Part shown: positions 1 through 11,014 of the stretch, one piece after another
How positions within the stretch are numbered: position 1 is the stretch's first letter
How the letters are laid out: every line of letters begins with the position of its first letter
From: Pararhodobacter sp. SW119
Lineage (GTDB): Bacteria > Pseudomonadota > Alphaproteobacteria > Rhodobacterales > Rhodobacteraceae
NCBI RefSeq assembly: GCF_017811755.1
Contig: NZ_JADDJF010000021.1
Coordinates: forward strand, 1 to 55,347
DNA length: 55,347 bases
Reading direction: 5' to 3'
Made by a program: the position numbers and the translations under genes
Notes under the pieces: generated by a model
Told to the model about the DNA's origin: nothing
What the model saw: only the letters and a program-made list of their open reading frames with translations
Databases searched by the model: none

Positions 1-175
1 GGATCAGGGTGGGGGTTTCTGAGACTGGTTCGCATTGGTCTGACAGCACAATCTCGTCGAAGATGGAATCCGCTTCGAGCGAGTTTCGGGTGGTACCTAT
101 GCTATCGGAAGCGCCTTCCAGAGCGCTGGCGACGGGGCCGGGAGGCTGCAAGGTGAGCTCCGGAAATTCTGGTCA

Positions 176-1075
176 TTGGACAGGGAACTGCCGGTGCGCC
201 TATGGTTGCACCGCAAGGGTTTCTCGCCGAACAAGCGGTATGTATTCCTGTTCGCGAAGCGCGGCGCACCGCATCTGCAGAAGGCGCATCACTTCACTTC
301 CATCCTCACCTGGCGACTCCTGGCGGACAAGATCCGCGCGGAAACCGACATCATCCCGGTTGCCGTTGGCGACGATATCGGCCTCAAGACCTCTCCCAGC
401 CTGGTCGCTTTCTGGGACGACCAGGGTTGGAAGGACGCTTTTGACGGCAAGCCGACCCGGCGAGATCAGCTTGGCCTTTGGGCGTACTTCGCACAGAATT
501 ATCATAGCTGTTCTATCCTCGGAATGCGAAGCGGGATGATCGAAGTGCCCGCTCTGCTGGGAATTCGCACGCGGTATATCGAAGAGCGTGGAAACAAGCA
601 GGCTGAACGGATGGAATCCTGGCTGGGCAAGGTACCGGGTTGGAGCCGGCAGATCGTCGAGCGCACGCCGGGTATTGCGCAACAGAAATACATGGCCGAG
701 TACAAGCATACCCGTCAACCGACGGCGGAAGAGCAATCTCGGGCAGCTGCCCTCAGGTACACGCTGCCAAAGTCCACGATCGGAACGCGGTCAGGGCAGA
801 AATTCGATCAAGACGCGTTTCGCAAGAAGATCAATGCGGTCTTTGGAGACAAGCCGCTCGAAGGCGAGACACGCGTAGACCCGACGCAGTTCATGATTCG
901 ACCTGGGGAGTTCGACGAGATTCTGAACTGGATCAAGCAGGCGCCTGACGGCGGATCGGGGGCTACGCTTCGCCAGCCGGAACCGCGCGAGGACATCTCA
1001 ATGGGCAATGCGCTGGAGCAATCGATGGCTGCGATGCGCGAACGTGTGGCCGTGCGCGACTGGAGCGAGCTTTAG
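176..1075 (+). CDS. Uncharacterised protein, 5' end uncertain, possibly glycosyltransferase-like
   Basis: I do not recognise this protein firmly. The first usable start in frame is TTG at 176, but the frame is open from position 44 and reads like protein upstream of 176 with no ATG or GTG. The true N-terminus is therefore probably lost by a frameshift near 40-45 or lies outside the window. The product (299 aa from the TTG) is soluble, with a basic N-terminal part and a segment GMRSGMIEVPALLGI at about residues 116-130, followed by RTRYIEE. This loosely recalls the nucleotide-sugar end of fucosyltransferase-like proteins. The next gene belongs to exopolysaccharide assembly, which fits a sugar-transfer role, but that is inference only. 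Codon use is less GC-biased than in most neighbours, so it may be acquired DNA. Confidence 0.5.
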   Translation: MDRELPVRLWLHRKGFSPNKRYVFLFAKRGAPHLQKAHHFTSILTWRLLADKIRAETDIIPVAVGDDIGLKTSPSLVAFWDDQGWKDAFDGKPTRRDQLGLWAYFAQNYHSCSILGMRSGMIEVPALLGIRTRYIEERGNKQAERMESWLGKVPGWSRQIVERTPGIAQQKYMAEYKHTRQPTAEEQSRAAALRYTLPKSTIGTRSGQKFDQDAFRKKINAVFGDKPLEGETRVDPTQFMIRPGEFDEILNWIKQAPDGGSGATLRQPEPREDISMGNALEQSMAAMRERVAVRDWSEL

Positions 1076-1206
1076 GCCAGGAGCATGTTCGCGGGGCAAG
1101 CATGATGCAGTTTCCAATCGGGCAAAGACACGGCCCTGTCCGAACGCAAATGCCGGTCAGTCGAGGGGAAAAGACCTGCGGCGCCTAGCCTTAGCTCGAG
1201 CCTAGT

Positions 1207-2643
1207 TTAGTACGCCATGGGATTGCGCACCAGGCTCAGCGGGGTGCGCAAGAGGATCTTCAGGTCCAGCCAGATCGACCAGTTCTCGATATAGTAGAGG
1301 TCGTGCTCGAACCGGTCGCGCAGTTTGCCGGGGACGTCGACTTCGCCGCGGTGGCCGTGGATCTGCGCCCATCCGGTGATCCCCGGCGGCAGGCGGTGGC
1401 GGGCGGAGTAGTCGTCGACGATATTGGTAAAACGCTCCTGCCGGCTGGACAGCGCGTCGATGGCGTGGGGGCGGGGTCCGACCATCGAGAGCCCGCCGCG
1501 CAGGACGTTGAAGAGTTGCGGCAGCTCGTCGATGGAGCTCCGCCGCAGGATCCGGCCGACGCGCGTGACCCGCGGGTCATGGCGGGTGACGACGCGGCGC
1601 GCGGTGGGGTCCATCGCCTCGGGGTACATCGAGCGGAACTTCAGCACGTCGATGACGCGGTCGTTGTAGCCGTGCCGCTTCTGCCGGAAGAACACCGGGC
1701 CGCCGGATTCCAGCCGGATCGCGATCGCCGCGGCCAGCATCACCGGCCAGACGAGCAGCAGGGCGAGGGTGGCAAAGACGATGTCGAAGGCCCGCTTCAT
1801 CAGCCGCCGTTCCGGGGCGAAGGTGCCGCGGATGGCCGAGATCAGCGGGTCGCGCGTGCTGGGCGGAAAGGCGTAGTCGGCGCTGAAGGCCGAGAGCCGC
1901 ACCTCGACCGGCAGGACCTTCAGCTTGGCGAGCAGCCAGTTGATCCGCTCCTCGGCGTCGAGCGGCAGGGAGATGATCACCATGTCGACCTCGGAGCGCC
2001 GGATGAAGCCGACCAGATCGTCGTAGTCGCCGATCTTCGGCACCCCGAGGACCTGCGGCGGCGAGCGCAGATCGTCGCGGTCGTCGAAGATCCCGTAGAG
2101 GCGCACGTCGGTGCCGCTGCGCGCGGCCAGTCCGCGGATCAGCCGTTCGGCATGTTCGCCGCCCCCGGCGATGACGGCGCGGCGCTGGATCAAGCCGGTG
2201 TCGACGATCCAGGCGACGACGTGGGATTCGACGACGCGCAGGGGGATCACGCCAGCGGCCAGCGCTAGAGCCGCGGCGCCTAGAAGATCGGACGGCTCGC
2301 CCTGGGCCAGCAGGAATGCGGCCACCAGGACCGCTGGCGCCAGGGCCAATGCCGTCCGCAGGATCGCGCGCCAGGGCCTGCGCAACAGGTCCGGCGCGTA
2401 GCCGCCCCCCAGCGCCAGCAGCCCCGTCGCCACGGCCGCAACGATCAGCGCCGCCCCCGCCGCGGCGCGCGGATCGAAGCCTGGCGCCGGCAGAGCGGCA
2501 TATTGGGCGAACCAAAATGCGGCGGCAAATACCGGCAGGTCGAGGCAGCCGACGAGGACCGCAAGCCAGACCGGGGCCAAAGCCGGGCGCTGCAGGCCGG
2601 TCGCGACATTCGCGGCGGCCTCGTTCAATCCGTTCTCGTTCAT
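1207..2643 (-). CDS. Polyprenyl-phosphate hexose-1-phosphate transferase (exopolysaccharide initiation)
   Basis: This is a 478-aa inner-membrane enzyme of the WcaJ/undecaprenyl-phosphate glucose phosphotransferase family. It moves a sugar phosphate from a UDP-sugar to the lipid carrier to start exopolysaccharide assembly. The N-terminal part has several hydrophobic segments. A central CoA-binding-like domain contains AVIAGGGEHAERLI. The C-terminal bacterial sugar transferase domain begins at KRAFDIVFATLALLL, a membrane hairpin, and carries the hallmarks GGPVFFRQKRHG, DVLKFRSM, RRSSIDELPQLFNVLRG and MVGPRP. The ATG at 2643 is chosen because the upstream extension is low-complexity, Arg-rich and unlike the family. 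No other capsule genes follow on this side except possibly the gene at 176. Confidence 0.9.
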   Translation of the reverse strand: MNENGLNEAAANVATGLQRPALAPVWLAVLVGCLDLPVFAAAFWFAQYAALPAPGFDPRAAAGAALIVAAVATGLLALGGGYAPDLLRRPWRAILRTALALAPAVLVAAFLLAQGEPSDLLGAAALALAAGVIPLRVVESHVVAWIVDTGLIQRRAVIAGGGEHAERLIRGLAARSGTDVRLYGIFDDRDDLRSPPQVLGVPKIGDYDDLVGFIRRSEVDMVIISLPLDAEERINWLLAKLKVLPVEVRLSAFSADYAFPPSTRDPLISAIRGTFAPERRLMKRAFDIVFATLALLLVWPVMLAAAIAIRLESGGPVFFRQKRHGYNDRVIDVLKFRSMYPEAMDPTARRVVTRHDPRVTRVGRILRRSSIDELPQLFNVLRGGLSMVGPRPHAIDALSSRQERFTNIVDDYSARHRLPPGITGWAQIHGHRGEVDVPGKLRDRFEHDLYYIENWSIWLDLKILLRTPLSLVRNPMAY

Positions 2644-2860
2644 GAAGGAAGATCGCCTTTTCCGCGTTGAATGGGCCCGTTTTAGGGGCGGCGCGCTTAA
2701 ACTTTCGCTAAGCGACACCGGCACGCCCTGACCTTTGGCGCGAAGGCACCCCCGACCGGCGCGTTCGGCACGGGCCGGGGGCCGGCGCGCGGGCACCGGC
2801 CCCTCTGGCCCACCAAGTCGCAGCGGGCCGCGGTTCAGTCGCTGGAGGTGTCAAGCGGCG

Positions 2861-3280
2861 TCAGAGCCAGTAGGGCGAAACGCCGTAATGCTGGTGCGAG
2901 CGTTCCTGCCATTCGCGGTCGTGGTACCAGTCGTCGTCGTGGCGCGGCGCGTTTTCCAGCTGCTCTTTCGTCAGGTCGGTCGTGTAGCCTTCGCGCGCGC
3001 TGTCGTACTGCAGGCGGGCAAAGGGGATCGGGTGATAGTCCGAGCCCATGCCCATGAACCCGCCGAATTGCAGCACGCCATAGACGATCCGGCCCGACGT
3101 CGGATCGATCATCACGTCGTCGATCTGGCCGAGTTCCTCGCCCGCGGGGCTGTAGACGGTGGTGCCCTGGACCCGGCTGCCCGAAATCAGGCGGCTGTGA
3201 TCGGCGTTGGTGCCGCTGGAGGTGGTGATCGGACCCGGTACATCGGGCGCGTGGTCGGTGGTCTGGTCAGGGGTTCTCAT
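2861..3280 (-). CDS. PRC-barrel domain protein
   Basis: This is a 139-aa soluble protein with one PRC-barrel, roughly residues 34-100: SRVQGTTVYSPAGEELGQID, then DPTSGRIVYGVLQFGG and a GMGSDYHPIPFARL strand. Small PRC-barrel proteins of this type are common in alphaproteobacteria and often stress-induced; their biochemical role is unclear. The ATG at 3280 has a good ribosome binding site (AGGAGAG). It is divergent from the YihY/BrkB gene. A near-perfect EcfG-type promoter (GGAAC-N17-CGTT) lies about 54 bp upstream, so general-stress control is likely. The C-terminus is rich in His, Asp and Trp, and its role is unknown. Confidence 0.88.
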   Translation of the reverse strand: MRTPDQTTDHAPDVPGPITTSSGTNADHSRLISGSRVQGTTVYSPAGEELGQIDDVMIDPTSGRIVYGVLQFGGFMGMGSDYHPIPFARLQYDSAREGYTTDLTKEQLENAPRHDDDWYHDREWQERSHQHYGVSPYWL

Positions 3281-3333
3281 GGCTCTCTCCTGTGTCGCGT
3301 CAAGGGTCGGCGGATGCGCCCTTTGGGAAATTC

Positions 3334-3359
3334 AACGCCCCGAATGGCCTTGGCGTTCC
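3334..3359 (-). promoter_or_regulatory. EcfG-type general stress promoter for the PRC-barrel gene
   Basis: On the minus strand GGAAC (3359-3355) is followed after exactly 17 bp by CGTT (3337-3334). This matches the alphaproteobacterial general-stress sigma consensus GGAAC-N16/17-CGTT. It lies 54 bp upstream of the PRC-barrel start. Confidence 0.65.
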
Positions 3360-3379
3360 CACGGTCGGCGGCCATCGGC

Positions 3380-3405
3380 GGAACCTGGCGCGTGCGTCGC
3401 GGGTT
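3380..3405 (+). promoter_or_regulatory. EcfG-like promoter for the YihY/BrkB gene
   Basis: GGAAC (3380-3384) is followed after 17 bp by GGTT (3402-3405) on the plus strand, one mismatch from the EcfG -10. It lies 65 bp upstream of the YihY/BrkB start and back-to-back with the promoter facing the PRC-barrel gene. Confidence 0.45.
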
Positions 3406-3469
3406 GGTCGTGAACTGACCGGGTAATGCGCGCGACAGGCCGCATTCCGGGTGTCGAGACAGGATCAGG

Positions 3470-4480
3470 ATGACGGCAGCAGGACAATCGCAGGACAGGC
3501 CAAGCGACGCTTCCGGAACGGAGGCGGACGCCGCGCGCGGCACGGATGCGCGCGCGCCCACGCAACTGCCGCCCCCTGCCTGGCGCGCGATCCTGTGGCG
3601 GGTGAAGGACGAGATCGCGCGCGACCGGGTGCTGATCGTCGCCGGCGGGGTCACCTTCTACGTCATCCTGTCGCTGGTGCCGCTGCTGACCGCCTTTGTC
3701 GCGCTCTACGGCCTGTTCGCCGACCGCGGGAGTGTCACGCGCCTGCTCGACGGGGTCGAGGGGGCGGTGCCGCCGGAGATGATGACGCTGATCTCGGACC
3801 AGTTGGACCGGCTGCTGTCGGTCGAGCCGGGCACGCTGACACTGACCTCGATCATCGCGCTCCTGATCGCGTTCTGGAGCGCGAATGGCGGCGTGAAGGG
3901 CCTGATCGAGGCGATGAACGTCGCCTATGACGAGCAGGAGGCGCGCAGCTTCGTGAAGCGGAACCTGGTGGCGATGTCGATGACGCTGGGCGGCATGGCG
4001 CTGGTGGCGGTGCTGATCGCGCTGAGCGCGGTGGTGCCGGCCGTGGTGGCGTTGTTTCCCGGCAGCGGGCTGCGCGATGCGGTGCTGATGTGGGGGCGCT
4101 GGCCGGTGATGGCGGCGCTTCTGATCCTGACACTGGCGGTGCTCTACCGCTTCGGCCCCGACCGGCGGTCGGCGAAATGGCGCTGGATCACGCCGGGCGC
4201 GATGGTCGCGGCGGTGGGGATGATCGCGGTCTCGGCCGGATTTTCGTTCTACACGGCGAATTTCGCGGCTTACGGGGACACCTACGGATCGCTGGGCGCG
4301 GTGATCGTGGCGATGATGTGGTTCTGGCTCAACTCCATCGTCTTGATCGTCGGGGCCGAGATCAATGCCGAGATCGAGCACCAAACCGCGCAGGACTCCA
4401 CCGTCGGTCCCGACCGGCCGATGGGCGAACGCGAAGCCGTCATGGCCGACAAGGTGGCGCCCCCGCTCTCCGACTCGTGA
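3470..4480 (+). CDS. YihY/virulence factor BrkB family inner-membrane protein
   Basis: This is a 336-aa integral membrane protein of the YihY/BrkB family, once thought to be RNase BN and now of unsettled function. A hydrophilic Ala/Asp-rich N-terminus of about 40 residues precedes the family core. The first membrane segment contains the diagnostic VTFYVILSLVPLLTAFVALYG. The core also contains FWSANGGVKGLIEAMNVAYDE, and near the end AAYGDTYGSLGAVIVAMMWFWL and LIVGAEINAEIEHQ. About six membrane helices are visible. The length is usual for the family. It is divergent from the PRC-barrel gene and has an EcfG-like promoter, which suggests an envelope stress role. Confidence 0.92.
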   Translation: MTAAGQSQDRPSDASGTEADAARGTDARAPTQLPPPAWRAILWRVKDEIARDRVLIVAGGVTFYVILSLVPLLTAFVALYGLFADRGSVTRLLDGVEGAVPPEMMTLISDQLDRLLSVEPGTLTLTSIIALLIAFWSANGGVKGLIEAMNVAYDEQEARSFVKRNLVAMSMTLGGMALVAVLIALSAVVPAVVALFPGSGLRDAVLMWGRWPVMAALLILTLAVLYRFGPDRRSAKWRWITPGAMVAAVGMIAVSAGFSFYTANFAAYGDTYGSLGAVIVAMMWFWLNSIVLIVGAEINAEIEHQTAQDSTVGPDRPMGEREAVMADKVAPPLSDS

Positions 4481-4537
4481 GCGCAGGAACGCGGCGGAAA
4501 ACTTGTCATCGGCGCGGCGTGAACATATGAAGAACAT

Positions 4538-5767
4538 ATGGTCAAGCGCACCCTTCCCCAGAAACTGGAAATCCTGGCCGATGCGGCCAAGTACGACGCC
4601 TCCTGCGCGTCGAGCGGGGGCGAGCGGCGGGGGTCGCGCCAGGGCGACGGGCTGGGATCGACCACCGGGTCGGGGATCTGCCACGCCTATGCGCCAGACG
4701 GGCGGTGCATCAGCCTGCTGAAGATCCTGATGACGAATTTCTGCATCTACGATTGCGCCTATTGCATCAATCGCGCTTCATCCGGGGTCGAGCGCGCGCG
4801 CTTCACGGTCGAGGAGGTCGTGAAACTGACAGTCGAGTTCTACCGGCGGAATTATATCGAGGGGTTGTTCCTGTCCTCGGGCATCATCCGCTCGCCCGAC
4901 GACACGATGGCCGACATGGTCCAGATCGCCCGCACCCTGCGCGAGCGCGAGCGATTTCGCGGCTACATCCACCTGAAGACCATCCCCGACGCCGACCCCC
5001 TGCTGGTCGAGGAGGCCGGGCGGTATGCCGACCGGCTGTCGATCAACGTGGAACTGCCGACGCCGGCGGGCATGGCGGAACTGGCGCCCGAAAAGGACCC
5101 GCGCCAGATCCGGCGGGCGATGGCCGATGTCTCGGTCCTGCGGGCCGCGGCGCGCGAGCGCAGCCATACCGGAAAGCGACCCGCGCGCTTTGCGCCGGCC
5201 GGGCATTCGACGCAGATGATCGTCGGCGCGGACGGGGCGGACGATGCGACGATCCTGCAAAGCAGCGCCACGCTCTATGCCGGCTACAAGCTGTCGCGGG
5301 TCTATTACTCGGCTTTCTCGCCGATCCCCGACCCCTCGGCCCGGCTGCCGCTGGCCGCGCCGCCGCTGAGGCGCGAACACCGGCTCTATCAGGCCGACTG
5401 GCTGATGCGGTTCTACGGGTTCGACGCGCCCGAGATCGCGGGACGCTCGGGCATGCTGGATCTGGAGATCGACCCCAAGCTGGCCTGGGCGCTCTCGCAT
5501 CGCGCGGCGTTTCCGGTCGACGTGAACCGCGCCGCGCGCGAGGTGCTGTTGCGCGTGCCGGGGTTCGGCACGAAGACGGTGCAGCGCATCCTTGCCGCGC
5601 GCCGCCACGGCGCGCTGCGGTTCGAGGATCTGCAGGCGATGGGCGCGGCGATGGGCCGGGCGCGCGCCTTCGTCACGCTGCCGGGCTGGACGCCGCGCGG
5701 GATGCTCGACGCCGAAAGCCTGCGCGCCCGCTTCGCCCCGCCGCCCGAGCAACTGGCGCTCTTCTGA
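4538..5767 (+). CDS. Putative DNA modification/repair radical SAM protein
   Basis: This 409-aa protein belongs to the radical SAM family that is almost always encoded beside UdgX. The [4Fe-4S]/SAM cluster motif CIYDCAYC is at Cys69, Cys73 and Cys76. The radical SAM barrel follows (EGLFLSSGI, LSINVELPT). A helix-hairpin-helix DNA-binding motif lies near the C-terminus (REVLLRVPGFGTKTVQRIL), as expected for a nucleic-acid-acting enzyme. Its stop codon overlaps the next start by one base (TGATG), so translation is coupled to the UdgX gene. A photoproduct-lyase-like or base-modification reaction is often proposed, but the substrate is not established. Confidence 0.9.
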   Translation: MVKRTLPQKLEILADAAKYDASCASSGGERRGSRQGDGLGSTTGSGICHAYAPDGRCISLLKILMTNFCIYDCAYCINRASSGVERARFTVEEVVKLTVEFYRRNYIEGLFLSSGIIRSPDDTMADMVQIARTLRERERFRGYIHLKTIPDADPLLVEEAGRYADRLSINVELPTPAGMAELAPEKDPRQIRRAMADVSVLRAAARERSHTGKRPARFAPAGHSTQMIVGADGADDATILQSSATLYAGYKLSRVYYSAFSPIPDPSARLPLAAPPLRREHRLYQADWLMRFYGFDAPEIAGRSGMLDLEIDPKLAWALSHRAAFPVDVNRAAREVLLRVPGFGTKTVQRILAARRHGALRFEDLQAMGAAMGRARAFVTLPGWTPRGMLDAESLRARFAPPPEQLALF

Positions 5768-7212
5768 TGGCGGTGGAGGTGCTGCCGGTCGTCGGCACCG
5801 TCGGCGCCTGGCGCGCCGCGGTGCGCCGGCTGGCCGCGGCGGGCACCCCACCCGAGGCCGTGACCTGGTCGGTGGGCAGCGCCCAGCCCGACCTGCTGTC
5901 GGCCCTGCCCGCCGCCCCCGCCCGCGCCCAGCCGATCCGGCTTTCGCGCGAGGCCGTGGCGGGGCTGGAACAGGCGATGCTGCACCGCGACCCGGAACGG
6001 TTCGCGCTGGGGCATGCGGCGGTGCTGCGGCTCTCAACCGGCAGCCTGCGCTGGGGCGACCGTTCTGACCCCGCGATGCGGCGTCTGCTGGCGATGGGAT
6101 CGGCGGTGCGGCGCGACATCCACAAGATGCACGCCTTCGTGCGCTTCCGCGAAGTGCCGCAGGATGGCGCGCGCCGGCGTTTCTGCGCCTGGTTCGAGCC
6201 CGAGCATCCGATTGCCGAGGCCACCGGCCCTTTCTTCGCGCGCCGCTTCGGCGACATGGACTGGGCGATCGCAACGCCGGAGGTCACGCTGGTCTTTCAG
6301 GCGGGCAACCTCGCCTGCCATCCGACCGAGGCGCCGCCGCCCGAGGCCCGCGATGCGACCGAGGATCTATGGCGGACCTATTTCGCCGCGATCTTCAACC
6401 CGGCGCGGCTGAACACCCGGGCGATGCAGTCCGAGATGCCGGTGAAGTACTGGAAGAACCTGCCCGAAGCGCAGATCATCCCCGACCTGGTGCGCGGCGC
6501 GCCCGAGGCCGTGGCGCGGATGCACGCCGCCGCCGCCTCCGCGGCGCCGCCGGCCTGGCAGGCGCGCGCCGCCCGGGCCCGCGCCGCCTTGCCGGCCCGT
6601 GCGGGCGCCCCGGCAACCCTGGCCGAGGCCGCACAGGCGGCGCGCGACTGCGCCCGCTGCCCGCTCCACGGTCCTGCGACGCAGACCGTCTGGGGCGAGG
6701 GGCCGGAAGATGCCGCGCTGATGATCGTGGGCGAGGCGCCCGGCGATGCCGAGGATCTGCGCGGTCGCCCCTTCGTCGGCCCGGCGGGGCAGGTGCTGGA
6801 CCGCGCGCTGGCGACCAACGGGATCGACCGCGCCACCGTCTACCTGACCAACGCGATCAAGCATTTCCGCTTCCAGCCGCGCGGCAAGCGGCGGCTGCAC
6901 CAGAATCCCGATGCAGGCCATGTCGAGCATTGCCGCTGGTGGCTGGACCTGGAGCGCCGGCTGGTGCGCCCCCGCGTGATCCTGGGGCTGGGCGCGGTCG
7001 CGGCGATGGCGATCAGCGGCTCGGGCACGCGGCTGATGGCGCGGCGCGGGCGGGCCGAGGCGCTGCCCGACGGTGCGGTTTTCGTGCCGACGCTGCACCC
7101 GGCGCATGTGTTGCGCAACCCCGACCCGGCCGGCCGCGACGCTGCACAACAGGCGCTGGCGCAGGACCTGGCGCTGGCGCATCGGCTGTCGCTCGCGCGG
7201 GCCGGGGGCTGA
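5767..7212 (+). CDS. UdgX-family uracil-DNA glycosylase with N-terminal DUF4130 domain
   Basis: This is a 481-aa two-domain protein. Residues 1 to about 240 form the DUF4130 domain (MHAFVRFREV, WFEPEHPIAEATGPFFARRF, YWKNLPEA) that is fused to UdgX in many bacteria. Residues from about 280 form the UDG domain. Visible there are cluster cysteines Cys295 and Cys298 (CARC), motif A GEAPGD at 322-327, the UdgX-specific loop GKRRLH with His378, and LHPAHVL with His444. In studied UdgX proteins the loop His attacks the deoxyribose after uracil excision and leaves the enzyme covalently bound to DNA. The preserved KRRxH loop predicts the same behaviour here. The ATG overlaps the radical SAM stop. Confidence 0.93.
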   Translation: MAVEVLPVVGTVGAWRAAVRRLAAAGTPPEAVTWSVGSAQPDLLSALPAAPARAQPIRLSREAVAGLEQAMLHRDPERFALGHAAVLRLSTGSLRWGDRSDPAMRRLLAMGSAVRRDIHKMHAFVRFREVPQDGARRRFCAWFEPEHPIAEATGPFFARRFGDMDWAIATPEVTLVFQAGNLACHPTEAPPPEARDATEDLWRTYFAAIFNPARLNTRAMQSEMPVKYWKNLPEAQIIPDLVRGAPEAVARMHAAAASAAPPAWQARAARARAALPARAGAPATLAEAAQAARDCARCPLHGPATQTVWGEGPEDAALMIVGEAPGDAEDLRGRPFVGPAGQVLDRALATNGIDRATVYLTNAIKHFRFQPRGKRRLHQNPDAGHVEHCRWWLDLERRLVRPRVILGLGAVAAMAISGSGTRLMARRGRAEALPDGAVFVPTLHPAHVLRNPDPAGRDAAQQALAQDLALAHRLSLARAGG

Positions 7213-7225
7213 CGGGGGCGGGCAA

Positions 7226-7250
7226 GGAACCACCGCCCGCTTCGCCGGTT
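7226..7250 (+). promoter_or_regulatory. EcfG-like promoter upstream of catalase
   Basis: GGAAC (7226-7230) is followed after 16 bp by GGTT (7247-7250), close to the EcfG consensus GGAAC-N16/17-CGTT. It lies about 130 bp upstream of the catalase start. HPII catalases are often general-stress genes. Confidence 0.4.
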
Positions 7251-7378
7251 GAAGGTTCAGCGCGCCGCAGACATTCCCTTCGGGGTGCCCGGGAGGCAGG
7301 ACGCGCTGCCCTGCGATGTCCGGCGACGGCCCGCAGTGCCCGAGCCAAGCCCGGCGCCCCGCACAGAGGAGAGCCCCC

Positions 7379-9493
<2,115 letters not shown>

Positions 9494-9545
9494 CGCCCGC
9501 GCACAAAGAAGCGTGGGCTGAGCCTGCGCATCGGCGGGCGGGGGA

Positions 9546-10913
9546 TCAGCCCCCCGCCCGCATCGCCCCCAGCCGATCCAGCAGCGCAGCACCGGTGCGG
9601 ATACCGGCGTGAAAAAGCTTCAACTCGATGTTCTCGTTCGGGGCGTGGTTGGCCTCGTCAGCATTGGCATAGGGCGTGACGAAGGCCGGCAGGCCCAGCG
9701 TCTTGGTGAACACGTAATCCGGCAGACTGCCGCCCATCGACGGGTAGAGGTAAGGGTCCTCTCCGCGCGCGGTGCGGATCGCCTCGACAATCGGCGCGGT
9801 GAAGCGCGAATCGATGGGCGTGCGCGACGGCAGCATGCCGCCACGCCCGATCACCTCGACCTCCGGCGCGTGGCGGGCGACATGGGCGCGCACGCAGTCG
9901 AGCACCTGATCGGGCGTCATGTCGGGCACGAGGCGAATGTCGCATTTCGCCACCGCCGCGCAGGGCAGCACGGTCTTCGACCCGGGTCCGTCGTAGCCGC
10001 CGTGCAGGCCGTTGATCGTCAGCGTCGGGTGGAACATCAATCGGTCGTGGAAGGGCCGGTCGGCGGGCGCGTCGAGCCTCTCCAGCCCCATCTCGGCCAG
10101 GTAGCCCGGCGCGTCGACGGGCAGCGCGGCGGCGGCGTCGCGTTCGGCCGGGCCGGGCGGCACGATCGGATCGTGCAGCCCGTCGAGGGTGATCCGGCCG
10201 TCGGGCGCCTTCATCGTCGACAGCAGATGCACCAGCGTCCAGATCGCGTTGGGCATCGTGCCGCCGTGGTTGCCCGAGTGCGCATCCGTGCGCCCGGTGC
10301 GCACGACCAGGTCGAACCCCGCCATGCCGCGCACCCCGAAGGTGACGATGGGCCGGCCCGACGCGTGCAGCGGCCCGTCGGCGGTGACCACCAGATCGGC
10401 CTTCAGCCGGTCGGCATTGTCGCGCACGAATTCGGCGATGCGCGGGCTGCCGATCTCCTCCTCGCCTTCCAGCAGGACGATGACGTTGCAGGGCAGCTTG
10501 CCGTGGACCGCCAGATGCGCCTCGATTGCCAGAAGCTGGGCGAAATGCTGGCCCTTGTTGTCACCGGCACCACGGGCAAAAAGCCGCCCATCGCGGATCG
10601 TCGGCTCGAAGGGCGGGCTGATCCAGGCCTCCAGCGGGTCGGGGGGCTGGACGTCGTAGTGGCCGTAAAGCAGCACCGTCGGCGCGCCCGGCACGTCCGA
10701 CCGCCGGCCCAGCACCATCGGATGACCCGCGGTCGGCACCGCCTCGGCCTCCATTCCCAGTTCCCGAAGCTTTTCGACCAGCATCGCCGCGACCTCGCGG
10801 ATGCCGATGTCGTGCGCGCTGATGCTGGGATGCCGCACGTAGTCGCACAGCCGGTCGACATAGCTGTCGCGGTTGGTGTCGATATGGGCAAGCACCCGGT
10901 CGAGATCGCTCAT
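9546..10913 (-). CDS. M20 family metallopeptidase (dipeptidase)
   Basis: This 455-aa cytosolic zinc peptidase is related to carnosinase-like dipeptidases and ArgE/DapE. Metal-site motifs are YGHYDVQPPDPLEAW (His and Asp), RGAGDNKGQ (the bridging Asp) and LLEGEEEIGSP (catalytic Glu pair). The dimerisation domain carries GRTDAHSGNHGG. The ATG at 10913 is chosen because upstream in-frame sequence is not protein-like. It is the last gene behind a Dpp/Opp-type ABC operon on the same strand, separated by 101 bp. The inferred role is cleavage of small peptides or N-acyl amino acids imported by that transporter. Confidence 0.93.
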   Translation of the reverse strand: MSDLDRVLAHIDTNRDSYVDRLCDYVRHPSISAHDIGIREVAAMLVEKLRELGMEAEAVPTAGHPMVLGRRSDVPGAPTVLLYGHYDVQPPDPLEAWISPPFEPTIRDGRLFARGAGDNKGQHFAQLLAIEAHLAVHGKLPCNVIVLLEGEEEIGSPRIAEFVRDNADRLKADLVVTADGPLHASGRPIVTFGVRGMAGFDLVVRTGRTDAHSGNHGGTMPNAIWTLVHLLSTMKAPDGRITLDGLHDPIVPPGPAERDAAAALPVDAPGYLAEMGLERLDAPADRPFHDRLMFHPTLTINGLHGGYDGPGSKTVLPCAAVAKCDIRLVPDMTPDQVLDCVRAHVARHAPEVEVIGRGGMLPSRTPIDSRFTAPIVEAIRTARGEDPYLYPSMGGSLPDYVFTKTLGLPAFVTPYANADEANHAPNENIELKLFHAGIRTGAALLDRLGAMRAGG

Positions 10914-11014
10914 CTGTCCGCCTTTGCCATTGCATCTTCGCGCCGCCCGCGGCGACGCGGCCCCAACCGGCCGCAGGAAGCTGCGGATGTCAAGCAGCCT
11001 GCCCGCGCGCTGGT

